Under the pieces are notes generated by a model. It made no database searches and was not told the DNA's origin. It was given only the letters and a program-made list of their open reading frames with translations. Shown one piece after another: positions 32,976 through 44,199 of a stretch of DNA of 64,000 nucleotides (its first letter is position 1; each line of letters opens with the position of its first letter). The stretch spans positions 1 through 64,000 of the forward strand of contig JASPKZ010009903.1 in NCBI GenBank assembly GCA_030220185.1, read 5' to 3'. The DNA comes from Diploptera punctata. Its lineage: Eukaryota; Arthropoda; Insecta; Blattodea; Blaberidae. A program made the translations under genes and the position numbers.

Positions 32976-35084
32976 ATGTATGTTTCTATTATATTGACAA
33001 ATTTAGAGCTCGTTTGTTAATTTGTTAAGAGGAAAATTAAACATGCGATCACGTCTACACTTTCGATATAAGTAAAGTCCGGGTTCTTATGTAATTACAT
33101 TTTTTCCCCCTTCATATGTTCTGGTAATAACCAAAAATTTTGATGATTCACATAAACCCAACCTTATACTCAAGTTTTATATTAGATATTTTTACATATT
33201 TTACCCAATACTACATATTTGTTAGAATATTACATATTTTTACATAAAACGGTATTAAAATGTAATTTCACAATTTTTTTTTTGTATACTGCTAGGAATC
33301 AGATAAAATTTCTGAATGATTTGTTCTCAACTATTTTTATAGGCTTAGCTGATTGACAGGTCATAGTAATATAGTCGGCTCAGCCATTTAGTCTACAGGC
33401 GGCCACAAAGCCAACTACTTCCCTCTGGTTTAAAGAAAATACATTGTTACTGCTAGGTAGAGCCGGGGAGTTGTCGTTAGAGACTTCTAAGACGTCGCTC
33501 CAATCACTAAAAACTGAAAACAGTTCTCTGCAGTAATGTCTTCGCATTTTTAAATGGCATAACCATGTCTAATCCACCGTAGTAATAACTATCTTAATAG
33601 TGTTGCAACTTTTATCTTTTGCAGCATCTTTAGTTGGTAAAAATGTATTAGAGTGAACAAAACGTGACAACGCCGCTTGATATGCTAAATGCTTATGCAT
33701 GCAAAATAGACCTACCTAATCACGAAGCAAAGCGCGTGTAAACTAAATGACTGAGCGGACTATACCACTATATTTTGTATAGCCAACCCTGCTGATAAGG
33801 ACTACCTCTCAGTATATCACAATACAATCTCTCAAAAGGTTTATGGTCTTCTAGGAAAACATTTACGGAAAATCCCAAAATGCGAAACCTTCATTAGAGT
33901 TCATGATTTTGTAGGAAAACTTTAGCTTCATTATTTTTTTCCTAACTTGTAACGCTTTTAAAATCGAATCAAATGTTAGAAGAAGTTTGCCTCCTCGTTT
34001 TTCTCCCCATTTCCACGATAATTTTGTAGTTCTGTGTTGTTAGTGAGAGAGTGAATAGTTTCTACTATTACTAACTATAATCCAGAATGGGAGTAAGCGA
34101 ACAATTCTCTCTCACTCTCTGTCTGTCTGCCTGCATCTTTCCTCCCCCAATGTTCAATTTCATCGTAATGCTGCTGAAGATAACTCTTTTAAAGTTGAAT
34201 ACACTTTAATAATTTAAAACAATATTTTCCACGACTTTGATATTCTTGGTAGAGTGAGGAATGGTGGGACAGATCACAGTGAGGTTCACAAACTTAAGTG
34301 TGAACTATTCTAATTTCGTCTGACCATTTTCAGTTTATTAAGTTTGGATTTGGTATCTTTGTACGTCAGTGAATACAGATGAAAGTGGCGTTGAGTGTCT
34401 CACTGTTATCTGTAAAAAATCGGTCGTGGATAGGCTCTATTACTGAAGATACTTTTATCACAGACGATAAACTAGTGTTGTATATACCTTGTGTCACACT
34501 ATGCAACAAATAATAAATAATAAGTCCTATATTTTAAGAGTTGTATATAAATTAATTTAAACATCTAAAACTATAAGTAAATTTATTAAAAAACTGTTAG
34601 ATTACAAATATTGTACTCTATTATAACAATTTTAGCAATAGTATTTTTTTAAATTTAGGTTCGGGATATATGTCTTAAATATATGCAATATACCCTTTTA
34701 CACGAAGTTGTTTCTGTATTGTTTATTAATTTGTTATTGGTATTATAAATATACTAACCTCAACATTCCCGAAAAATTGGTACATTTTAAGAGACAAGTA
34801 TATCATAAGGATAACAAAACAAACTTGGGACAAAGGAAATAAGTACTTTATTAAAACTTAAATTTTGATACTATATAGTAAAAATGTAATATTACATATT
34901 TTGACTATTTTTACTGCATATTTATGTACATATTTGGAGATCAACATTAAGTAAACATCGGACTCTAGTTATTATGTAATTGAATGTGTTGCTCCTAATT
35001 ATATACGTATACGCATTTTGTAAAATATATTACAGGACTTAGTAAGGCCATATCTAACTGTGGAATTTTATATGAATTTGGGTC
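32976..35084. other. Gap without recognised feature
   Basis: About 2.1 kb of AT-rich DNA. It contains TACATATTTTTACATA-type words near 33190-33250 and 34900-34930. No coding signal or clear element ends were found. Confidence 0.35.
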
Positions 35085-35373
35085 ATTCCAGGACGACATA
35101 AACTGTAAAATTCGTGTATTTAAGTTCTGGTTGCGGCTAATCTAAGGTGAACAAACAATGCTCTGAGCAATTTGTTACGACCAACAATTTAGGAAAATAT
35201 ATGTGAAATTCTGGGCAGACGAGGTTAGGAGAGAACTCCAAAACAATGATGGGTTAGGCATGGAAAAAAAATTGACCGAAAATCGCAAGAATGCGTGGAG
35301 AAAAATAAGGAGGAGATAGTTAGATATAAACCAATAAAATATCTTAGCCGAATGTACGGGAAAAAGCTCACTG
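35085..35373 (+). pseudogene. LINE-C C-terminal fragment, left part
   Basis: With shifts it reads IRVFKFWLRL (35110-35140), YDQQFRKIYVKFWADEVRRE (35170-35230), GLGMEKKLTENRKNAWRKIR (35250-35310) and ILAECTGKSS. The sequence continues past the composite repeat at 36446, so one LINE was split. The residues resemble the region after RT in jockey/R1-type elements (from memory); the clade is not assigned. Confidence 0.65.
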
Positions 35374-35780
35374 TTTTTACACGCTTTATATTAGCTTGAC
35401 CTGTATCTATCTATCTATGTAACGGAATCTTTCAACGCGATTTTCACCCACTTAAAATCATTGGATCGACTTGAAACTTTGTATACTTGTAGAGGACCCG
35501 TGACAATACAATAATTTCATATTTATTTTCTAAAATCCTGGCCATAATCATCAGAAAATCAAAAAAGTGTTTTTGTATCAATGTAACGGAATCTTTCAAC
35601 GCGATTTTCACCCACTTAGAAACATTGGATCGACTTGAAACTTTGTATACTTGTAGAGGACCCGTGACAATTCAATAATTTCATATCTTGTTTCTAAAAT
35701 CCTGGCCAGAATCATCCGAAAATCCAAAAAATGAAAACTGGTATAATAGGTTGCGGACTTGTCGAGTTTTTAGTCAATCG

Positions 35781-35870
35781 TTGTAAGAGCTCAGTTGGTA
35801 GAGCAGAGAACTCTTAGTGGTATATAATTTCAGTAATCCGTACGTCGCTGGTTCAAATCCGGCTGGGAGG
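35781..35870 (+). tRNA. tRNA-Tyr-like pseudogene with intron, inside composite repeat
   Basis: A box in GAGCTCAGTTGGTAGAGC, then the anticodon arm GAACTCTTAG, an intron-like TGGTATATAATTTCAG, the rest of the arm and GTCGCTGG, B box GGTTCAAATCC, and the 3' half of the acceptor TGGGAGG. The D arm and T arm match animal tRNA-Tyr as I know it, including an intron just after the anticodon. The 5' acceptor (TTGTAA) does not pair with the 3' part and the GTA anticodon is altered, so it is a pseudogene, though both pol III promoter boxes remain. Confidence 0.7.
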
Positions 35871-35986
35871 GTTTTTTTTATAGAAGAGTATTACTTTTAG
35901 CTCATATTACAAGAGTATCGAATTTAAAGATATTTACATTTTTATCTTATTCTGTAAAATATTAAAACTAAAAAATAAAAAAACAA

Positions 35987-36445
35987 ATAATAGTTTTAAA
36001 AAACTAAAAGAGCACGCTTTATTAGAAAACTAAAAAATGAAAAATAATTTTAATTTCCAATACGCTTGGGATAAAATAAAGTGGTCAACAAAAAAATCAT
36101 CTCCAACACATATAGAATAAAATTAGAGTTATCAACAAAAAGAAAATAATTTTACCACCAAAAGCGTGGGTGCTTTTTATGATTTTTACATTTTCTTCTT
36201 AGAGAGCTTACTTTTACCAATATCTGTTTATTATCAAATATATTAATTGATATAGAGCACCCCACGTTTTTGATGGTAAAATTATTTTCTTTTTGTTGAT
36301 AACTCTAATTTTATTCTATATGTGTTGGAGATGATTTTTTTGTTGACCACTTTATTTTATCCCAAGCGTATTGGAAATTAAAATTATTTTTCATTTTTTA
36401 GTTTTCTAATAAAGCGTGTTCTTTTAGTTTTTTAAAACTATTATT
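35987..36445. repeat. Long palindrome (fold-back) in composite repeat copy 1
   Basis: The left arm 35987-36174 and right arm 36256-36445 are inverted copies (start AATAATAGTTTTAAAAAACT) with an 81-bp loop. Few mismatches. The transcript of either strand would form a hairpin of about 190 bp. Confidence 0.9.
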
Positions 36446-37060
36446 TATTTTACCCAGAGACTAAAACACGTTTGGGGAAAAGAATCTTATATACTCAATC
36501 TAGGATTTAAAGAGAGATCAGGACTTGCTTGGTTTAGGCTAGGGGCATGGAAATTTATAAAAAGTAGCGACGATCATGATATACGAATATGTCCAATGTG
36601 CAGGAGCTTTGAAGACGAGATACATATATTAGGAAAATGTAACGATTTAGAATATTAGAGGCGTCAGTTATTACCGGAAATATTTCTAAATTCAAATCGT
36701 GAAAGATTGGCATGCTGCGAGTTAATGGTAAATTGGATAAACGTGGGTAAATTTCTGGGCAGAACGGGGAAAATAAGAAAATACTCATGCGTGAATAAAT
36801 AAATATGTTAGCAAAATGGAATATAATTAATTCTTAATAATTCTACATCACCTAATTAATGTATAATGTAATTGCATTATTATCTAATTGTAATATTATT
36901 GTGTTTTCTTTTTCGTTTTACTTTATATTAGTACCAAACATTGTTTTATTGTAACGGACTGTCAACAGCACGTACAGGTTACTGCCCATGCGACCCATAT
37001 TTGTAAATAACATTGTATGTATCTTACTTTTAGTCAAATAAAGTCCTACTACTACAAAGT
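36446..37060 (+). pseudogene. LINE-C C-terminal fragment, right part and 3' UTR
   Basis: Reads ESYILNLGFKERSGLAWFRL (36483-36540), GAWKFIKSSDDHDIRICPMC (36545-36600), FEDEIHILGKC (36608-36640), then one stop, and RRQLLPEIF and WINVGKFLGRTGK to about 36780. CPMC..H..C is a C-terminal zinc motif typical of LINE ORF2. The 3' UTR ends in AATAAAGTCCTACTACTAC near 37036-37056, a tail with TAC repeats. Confidence 0.7.
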
Positions 37061-37234
37061 CCTACTTTTATACGAAAAGAATGTTAAACAGTATATACGA
37101 CGCGACGTGTAGTTTTTTGTAACATATTTTAACTACATTTTTATTTGTATTCTTCAGGCTGTCTCAACATTACATGAACCACAAAATAGATCAGCGAGCG
37201 TATTTTCCAGTCTTACAGAAGTAAATAAATGTAT

Positions 37235-37575
37235 ATGGTATATTACATAACAGTGAACTACATGATCTTTATAAGAAGCCAGATGTAATGAGAATAGTTA
37301 GGTCTCGTAGACTGCGATAGGGAGGACACGTGGCACGAATGGGGAATGAAAGTCATGCATGGAAGCTTCTTGTAGGAAAACCAGAGGGAAAACGTCCAGT
37401 TGGTAGACCAAGAATGAGGTGGGAAAATAACATTGAATATGATTTGAGGGAAGTAGATTATACAGGGGATGATTGGAAAACATTAGCTCAGAATAGGAAT
37501 GTATGGAGAGCTTATGTCCGCGCGGCCATGAACGTCCGTGTTCGATAGTGCCAGTGAGTTAGTTAGTTAGTTAAT
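37235..37575 (+). pseudogene. LINE-B 3' fragment, well preserved
   Basis: Begins in HNSELHDLYKKPDVMRIVR (37247-37305). After a stop, 72 open codons follow (37330-37545) with ARMGNESHAWKLLVGKPEGK, VGRPRMRWENN and DWKTLAQNR. The shared 3' end is TCCGCGCGGCCATGAACG.. and the tail is GTTAGTTAGTTAGTTAATTA. This copy shows the C-terminus of the family best. Confidence 0.85.
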
Positions 37576-38451
37576 TACATTCTAAACCCAAGATGCTCTA
37601 ACTAAAATAGGAAATAAAATATTTAAAAAATCTACTAACTTTGAAGAAGAACTGAAATAATTGTTACAATTGTTTATTTTCACTTTTTAACTACATATCT
37701 AGAGTAAAATGATGTAGGACCTTTAAGTCTATTTTACCATCCTGTTCTGGTTTATATAAATGGATGAAAAGTAAGTTCTTTAGAGCTATGTTCTTAGAGA
37801 AATAAACAAATTTCCATAGTAACAAATACTATAACAATACAAAACAATACTAAAACGTATTCACTGAAATTAACAGAAGAATATCCAAGTTAATTTACTC
37901 GAAAGTGCGGGCTTAATTTTTATAACGTACAGTAGAAATAGTTATTTGGACAACTGCTCGTAAAAATTGCTTTAATAAGTGGACATGTAACGTGTTTTCT
38001 ACAATATTTTACCTAAGTTCCGTATATTTATAGTTATTTAGACGACTATTACAAAAACAAAGGTTTAGTAACGAGGTGCTCAAGTTAGAATACGACTGAA
38101 GGAAGTGTTCTAAGAGCAGCGAGTTACTAAACATGATTTTGTAACATGTTGTCTACAATATTTTATCTACGTTGAGAGTATTTTAGTATATGTTGTATAA
38201 TAATATATTTAATGAAATTTATTGATTGCGGAAACGATATGTTTAGAGAAAGAGTAACGTGGGCTTAAAAAAACACACACACACATTCTGCAATTTTGAG
38301 TGCTAGTTTCATTAGCGAATTTAAAGTAAAAATGAGCAGAGAAGGCGATTTTCAGGGTTCATCATGAACATTTCTGTATGGCGGAGGTAAAAGACACCAT
38401 GTCCACTTTTTACAGAAATTGAGTTAACACAATGTCCATAATGTGCATTTT
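37576..38451. other. Gap without recognised feature
   Basis: AT-rich; a short (CA)n run at 38273-38283 only. Confidence 0.4.
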
Positions 38452-38462
38452 GTGCTCTTTGT

Positions 38463-38799
38463 CCATCCATAGTAATTCTGCCCGAAGACAGGTCCTTCAC
38501 TTCAATCATAGCATTTTCATGCTATGCTTGCAGCTTTACTAGGGAATTGTAGATGTGGTAGCTTCCCGTTGCTTTCCACACCAGTGAAGGATGATGATGA
38601 TGATAATGATAAGGATGGGTGATGATGGCCATATGATTTCGGGGACCGTTTGGGCCTTAAATTTTTCCTGACATTTGTCTTACAGATGAGGAAAAACCCC
38701 GATAAAAACCTCACCCAGAAAAACTGCTCCGACCGGTGATCAAACCCGGGCCCGCTGCGTGACAAAGCAGCACGCTACCTCGAGACCACAGCGGTGGAC
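38463..38799 (-). mobile_element. SINE-A type-1 copy with perfect 11-bp target duplication
   Basis: Minus-strand head CCACCGCTGTGGTCTCGAGG, B box GGGTTTGATCACC, the shared middle, and the type-1 tail ending GGATGG. GTGCTCTTTGT occurs on both sides (38452-38462 and 38800-38810), a clean target duplication that fixes the element limits. Confidence 0.93.
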
Positions 38800-38810
38800 G
38801 TGCTCTTTGT

Positions 38811-39274
38811 AAAGGTATGTCCTGTGACAATAATTGGCTAAATAAGGCAGTTCAAAACAACGCCATGTTCCACTGAGGATATAGCTGAAAATAATATTAA
38901 ACTTGCTCTCCTGCAAAATTACAGTTTTGTGACATGGTATCTTTTACCTCTGACATACAGATTTTTAAAAGTAGTCCAAGATTTAACTATTAATATACTT
39001 TCAGGAAAGTCAAGGAAAGTTTCTTTATGTGGTTATACGAAATTCATGGACTGGTGTGTTTCACGTTTTGTTGAACCTGTATTTTATGTTTTGAAAGCGT
39101 ATTTTGTGTTATGTTAGAATATAAAGTATAGGTTTTCTTGCCTAGTAACTATAAACTAAAGAGTCGCTGATTGTTATAATAGTAGATAAACGAAATTTGT
39201 TTTCAAAATGCAGGAAATAACTGTATTATAAATTGCAGTTTATTCGACTCGGTCAACGCCTTCTTGATGTTTTA
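38811..39274. other. Gap without recognised feature
   Basis: A 62-codon frame at 38929-39114 shows no recognised motif; otherwise nothing. Confidence 0.35.
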
Positions 39275-41130
39275 TATATATATTTTTAATAACTTTATTA
39301 CTAATTTACAATCTATCTTGAAAAGACAATAAGTAAATTTGTTAAAAGACATAACTTGTTAGGAGAATACTGCCCATTGACAGCGCTCCATTATACAACA
39401 TTTTATGCGAAAATGAAAGAAGTTCTAATATTTTATTTTTTTTTAGTCTTCTTATTTCTTCACTGTTGTCTAGAATATTGATTGCAAGATGATTAGGATG
39501 AACTTCTAGTCGCCGCAGATATCGAGTGCTGTACTTTTCTATTTCTTCTTTTACAGTAGCTATTTTTAAATCATGATGATGGCGTTGTTTACATACCATG
39601 GAGCAGCAACAATAAATCGAAGGGTCTTAGACTGAAATCTCTGTAAATTTCAATATTAGAATTGCTGGCAGTTCCCCATAATTGAATACCGTAAGTCCAA
39701 ATAGGTTTGAGTATAGTTTTATATATTAGAAGTTTATTTTCTAGACTCAGTTTTGATTTGTGACCTTTGAGCCAATTAAATTTTGATGTTTTTAGTTTTA
39801 ATTCTGTACGTTTTTGTTGAATGTGTTTGTTCCATGTTAAACGACGATCAAGATGTATTCCCAAATACTTGACGGAATCATCTGTTGGAAGAGTTTTATT
39901 ATTTAATATTACAGTATGACAGTTACCAGTTCTTGTTCCAAATGTAATATGAATAGATTTATTTTCACTAGTTCGTATACGCCATGTAGTTAACCATTCT
40001 TCTGTCTTATTAAGTTGTTGCTGGAGGAGTTCAGATGCTTGCCTAGCATCTTCATGTGAATAGAGCATGGCAGTATCATCAGCAAATGTAGCTACAAGTA
40101 CTCCATTTATTTGTGGAAAATCAGCTGTATATAGAGTATATAACACAGGCCCCAATACAGAGCCTTGTGGAACTCCAGAAAATATACTGTAAAAACCAGA
40201 TAATTCATCTTCATATTTGACTTGAAAAATTCTATTACTAAGGTAAGAACAAAGTAACAAGTAATATGGTTGTGGAAGATATAACTTCAGTTTATACTGT
40301 AGTCCTACATGCCACACTTTATCAAAAGCCTGTTGAATATCCAAGAAAACAGCAGAACAATATTTCTTACTTTCTATAGCGTTCTCAATTTCATTTACAA
40401 CTCTATGAACTTGTTCTATTGTACAATGATTGTTACGAAAACCAAACTGATGATCTGGCAAAATATTACTCTCAAGTAGAATTGGTTTTAGTCTCTTTAA
40501 AAGAAGTTTTTCAAATAATTTCGATAATATTGGTAACAGACTTATTGGGCGATATGAGGTCACTTCGTTTGGAGGTTTACCTGGTTTTAGAATCATAATT
40601 ATTTGAGAAACCTTCCATTGTGAAGGAAAGCAGGATGTTCTAATAATGCTGTTAAAGAGTATGGTGACAAAGACTGCAGCTTTTCTTAATATTTCTCTAA
40701 GTATTTTAGCTGTTATTAAGTCATAACCAGGACATTTCTTTAGATTTAAATTCTTTTCAATTTCATTCTTCACTTCACTGGGTGTGAGCGCTTTTATCGG
40801 TAAAGACATTGGAAGTGGAATATTGAGAACATTTTTAATTTCTTCTTCTTTTTCATCATTGGCAATATCTGTGTTAGGCTTGAAGACCACAGAAAGGTGA
40901 TTTGCAAAAATTTCTGCTTTTTCTAAATTATTTCTAGCCCAACCATCCTCTTTTTTAATAGGTGGAATCAATTTTTTTGGACGCTTTAATGACTTGGCAA
41001 GTTTCCATAGTGAATATTCATCTTTATTGTTAGGACTGAGATTAGTTATATATTCATAAAATGTGTCGTTCTTTTTATGACCGATGTAAATATAACAAAT
41101 CCTAGACCTTATTTGTTTCACAGTGGGAGT
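39275..41130 (-). pseudogene. Jockey-clade LINE ORF2 (RT), 5' truncated, nearly open
   Basis: A 510-codon open frame (41121-39589) holds almost the whole RT. Motifs: CPGYDLITAKILREI (about 40735), YRPISLLPILSKLFEKL (40550), DHQFGFRNNHCTIEQVHR (40455), AVFLDIQQAFDKVWHVGL (40355), FSGVPQGSVLGPVLYTLYTA (40180), VATFADDTAML (40095, catalytic Asp pair) and VKYLGIHLDRRLTWNKHI (39870). Near 39640 and 39570 the frame shifts; the rest reads AAPWYVNN and LKIATVKEEIEKY..HPNHLA. SGVPQGSVLGP and FADDTA are jockey-clade hallmarks. The endonuclease is missing (5' truncation near 41130). AATAAA (minus) precedes the end near 39285. The enzyme would copy element RNA into DNA at the target. Confidence 0.88.
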
Positions 41131-41525
41131 TTTTCTAACTTATGAGTCCAGGTTAACAACTGAAAATCGCGACAAAGTACATTGCTATGGGATCGTGTGT
41201 TAGATTTTATAAACGTTGTGTTGTACTTTTTGTATATGATTTTTGTTTTTGTTTTATGTGAATATCATATAATTATATAATATATTTATAAACAACCATG
41301 TCTTGAAAGTGATCTCACATAAAGAGATTAAAACGTTGACTTAATAAATTTATGTTTTGACTGTAATTATTATTATATAATGTATAATTTGCTGCATAAA
41401 ATTTCTTACCAGTTTCGGATTTTATTCTCCTCTTCGCTGACGCTCTGAGGCAAAATCATCCACAACTTGTAAATGCATAATTACCGACCTTATAGCAACA
41501 ATATTCCAAACAAAATTTCATAGTA

Positions 41526-41526
<1 letters not shown>
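41131..41526. other. Gap without recognised feature
   Basis: AT-rich sequence upstream of the truncated jockey element; nothing recognised. Confidence 0.4.

Positions 41527-41578
<52 letters not shown>
41527..41578. repeat. (AAT)n microsatellite
   Basis: Pure AAT, about 50 bases, directly before SINE-B. Confidence 0.95.
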
Positions 41579-41580
<2 letters not shown>

Positions 41581-41591
41581 ATCAAAGTAAT

Positions 41592-41955
41592 CAGGTGCGG
41601 TGGTCTAGTGGTTACGTTCCTTGCCTCTAGTCCCGAGGGTCGCAGGTTCAAACCCGACCGGGGTCGATACATTTTTAGGATGGAAAAATCCAAGGGACAG
41701 AGTCCTCCGGGACGGACTTTAAGTCGTGGGTCCCGAGTCTGAAGATCTTCAGGCTCATAAACTAATCGCAAGCCTGAATAAAAGGCATCTGTGAAGTATT
41801 TAACCGACCATCATCCATCCTAGTAATATCTTAGTTACCTACTAGATGTCTCATTTAGTCGGAATGAGACCAGGTGCCACACACTGGCATATATAAGAGA
41901 ACAAGAGTAAATTAGTATAGTTAAGATACTTCCCGATAGGGTGGGATCCATGTCT
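41592..41955 (+). mobile_element. SINE-B copy
   Basis: Head GTGCGGTGGTCTAGTGGTTA (A box) and CAGGTTCAAACCC (B box). The body has GATACATTTTTAGGATGGAA, TCCGGGACGGACTTTAAG, AGTCTGAAGATCTTCAGGCT and CCTAGTAATATCTTAGTTAC; the end TTCCCGATAGGG is shared with 45660, 57490 and 61715. A pol III-type SINE of about 365 bp. Confidence 0.88.
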
Positions 41956-41999
41956 CAATGAGGAACATAAGGATATACGAAGACTAAAGTAATGTGATC

Positions 42000-42270
42000 C
42001 AAATACGGGTCTTAGGAGGCCCTTAAGGTGATAGGAGGTTAAGGATCCAACCTTTCTTGGCAAACGGCTCGAGATGTCAGTCGGGTTATCAGTCCTGTGT
42101 TACGCGCACCCTTATCCTATGGCATAGCTTGATACTCATTTCAGTTAGAGGCAGAGTCGACCCCAAGGCGATGGTGTGGCCAGAATGTTTAGTCCAGTTT
42201 AAAAATATGACCCCACTAATACTCGAACCCGCTACCATCCGGCATGTAGCATTACCTTAACTTATCAACG
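42000..42270 (-). mobile_element. SINE-C copy
   Basis: Minus strand: a decayed tRNA-like head with B box GGGTTCGAGTATTAG, AACTGGACTAAACATTCTGG, GGGGTCGACTCTGCCTCTAA and the tail GGGCCTCCTAAG. Matches the copy at 26892 block by block. Confidence 0.8.
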
Positions 42271-42324
42271 CTAACAGATATAAATAACAAAAAAAGTTTA
42301 ATTACAGAGTCCTCTACACTATAA

Positions 42325-42765
42325 AGAACTTTGAAAAATAAAGCCAGGAAAGACTCTATAATGAAATTATACAAGACAATGGCAGTGCCTATTATTACTT
42401 ATGGATCCGAAACATGGACAGTGACAACACAACAATCTGCCAGGATACAAGCTGCTGAAATGAGATTCCTCAGACCAATAGCAGGATATCAAAAACAGAC
42501 AAAAAACATAACACAGAAATAAGACAACAACTAAAAATAGAGGAATTAAACTCAACAATAGAGAAATACAGAACACACTGGAAAGAACACTTGGCAAGGA
42601 TGACTGACAATAGAATACCAAAAGCAGCATATAACTATTCACTAAGAGGAAGAAGAAGCTTGGGAAGACCAAGAAAAAGATGGAAAGAGCAGCAATTTGG
42701 AGCCGGAACAGGCTAGTAAATAAGTCTAAACCGTGAAGAAGAAGAAGATGATGATGATGATGGCG
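42325..42765 (+). pseudogene. LINE-E-type C-terminal fragment
   Basis: 63 open codons (42331-42519) read MKLYKTMAVPIITYGSETWT and AAEMRFLRPIAGYQK. After a shift come EELNSTIEKYRTHWKEHLAR, RIPKAAYNY and RGRRSLGRPRKRWKE. The 3' tail is (GAA)n(GAT)n, followed by AAT. Same C-terminal type as 17811 and 52012. Confidence 0.8.
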
Positions 42766-42771
42766 CGCATA

Positions 42772-42780
42772 ATAATAATG

Positions 42781-42846
<66 letters not shown>
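42772..42846. repeat. (AAT)n microsatellite
   Basis: Pure AAT after the LINE fragment tail. Confidence 0.95.
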
Positions 42847-42847
<1 letters not shown>

Positions 42848-42977
42848 GTCGCCGGGTATCAAGAAGCTTTATATTATAATATGGGGATGCAGCGAAACCA
42901 GAATTTGGAACAGCTTTTTAGTTCGAAGGAGGTTCCTCTCAGCTAAGATATGTTAAATTTGTTAGAGATAGGACATC

Positions 42978-43560
42978 ATACAAAATTCATCATCATCATC
43001 ATCCATGTAAGTATTAGGTCATGTGGCCTGTTGCGATCTCAAAGAATAATTTTCCATCCAGAGCTTTTTTGGACGTCCAAGCGATCTTTTGCCTTGGGTG
43101 TAGTAACGAAGCATAGCTTTTAAAATTCTATGAGATGGCATTCGTTTGAAGATGGGCTTTCCAGTTGATCTGGTAGTTTTGTATATAATGGAGAATGGTT
43201 TCTATATCCAACTCTTCCATAATTTACTCATTTATTTCATGCTCCCACTTTGTATAGCCTGCTGTACGGAGCATAAATCGCATCTCATTTGCTGTTATTC
43301 AGAATTCATCTCTTCTTCGTATTGTCCATGTTTCATTATCATATCTTAACCTTAAAAAGACATAATCTTGTGTTCTTTTGTACTAAAGGTGGTTACATAA
43401 TACGTACTATTAATTATCCCCGTTGTTTTTGTGAAATTTGAGATTTTCTTTGCTATATCAGCTTCATCTTGAAATTAAATTAATTTACTCGTTCTAAATT
43501 TCCATCGTCCAAAACAATTTTGCTTAATTATATTTACATAATTATTATGAAACATAAAAT
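42978..43560 (-). pseudogene. LINE-E-type C-terminal fragment
   Basis: The minus strand reads a decayed C-terminal LINE protein. It has KPIFKRMPSHRILKAMLRYY (about 43150-43100), GKRSLGRPKKLWMENYSLRS (43095-43035) and an (ATG)n tail (CATCATCATCATCATC, 42988-43003). Stops are frequent. It lies in opposite orientation to the fragment at 42325. Confidence 0.75.
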
Positions 43561-43800
43561 GCGTGATTTTGTAATCTTAAATATACATGGAACCACAGAA
43601 TATGCAAGATCAAGGGTAAGTTCTATGAAGAAGACGGGAACATATATTTAGGTCAACAATAACATTCAGTCTTCATGAAAACAGTATCGAGAATGGAGTT
43701 ATTTTAGTCACCTATTCCACATGAAATTATCTTATTATTAGGATCAATACTAATAAAATTTATTGTTAAAACCGTTGAGGTGGAGAGTCTTAAAATAATA

Positions 43801-44143
43801 TAAGTTAAAATATACCTTCTTGGGTAAGATCCGCCGTCCTTAACTTATAAAATATGTACTCTTTATGCCTGGAGGCCTTTCAGAACACCCGTTCCATCTT
43901 CAGCAGGTCCTTCTTCGCTACAACATCCTGTATGATGGTTGATGCTGCTGGTCCTAATGTGGTGTTGTCGTAACTCCGTCGTGACATTAGGACCAGCAGC
44001 ATCAACCATCATACTGGATGTTGTAGCGAAGAGGGACATGCTGAAGATGGAACGGATGTTCTGAAAGGCCTACATGCATAAAGAATACATATTTTATAAG
44101 TTGAGGACGACGGATCTTACCTAAAAAGGTATATTTTAACTTA
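43801..44143. repeat. 343-bp palindrome
   Basis: The left arm 43801-43960 and right arm 43984-44143 are inverted copies (AAGTTAAAATATACCTT... / ...AAGGTATATTTTAACTT) with a 23-bp centre. There are a few mismatches. Probably a fold-back transposon; no coding content. Confidence 0.9.
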
Positions 44144-44199
44144 TTTTATTTTATTATTAAGAGTAACCAGCATAAGGATATTCACCTGGTCGTCTCCAG

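Larger units (their letters stand above)
35374..36445 (+). mobile_element. Composite repeat, copy 1: 165-bp tandem units, tRNA-Tyr-like, palindrome
   Basis: Order: TTTTACACGCTTTATATTAG, a (TATC)n patch, two tandem units of about 165 bp (35417-35581, 35582-35745; each starts TGTAACGGAATCTTTCAACG), a tRNA-Tyr-like sequence (35781-35870), about 115 bp of AT-rich spacer, and a palindrome with arms of about 190 bp (35987-36445). The identical order occurs at 50677-51741 on the other strand. The shared limits define the element: TTTTACACG on one side, AAAACTATTATT on the other. I see no protein frame. I do not recognise the family. Confidence 0.8.

Noticed and set aside
33190..34930. Third hAT element bounded by TACATATTTTTACATA-type words
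   Set aside because: I could not find inverted ends or a target duplication.
35781..35870. Functional tRNA-Tyr gene
   Set aside because: The acceptor strands do not pair and the GTA anticodon is altered; it is part of a repeat with a second damaged copy.
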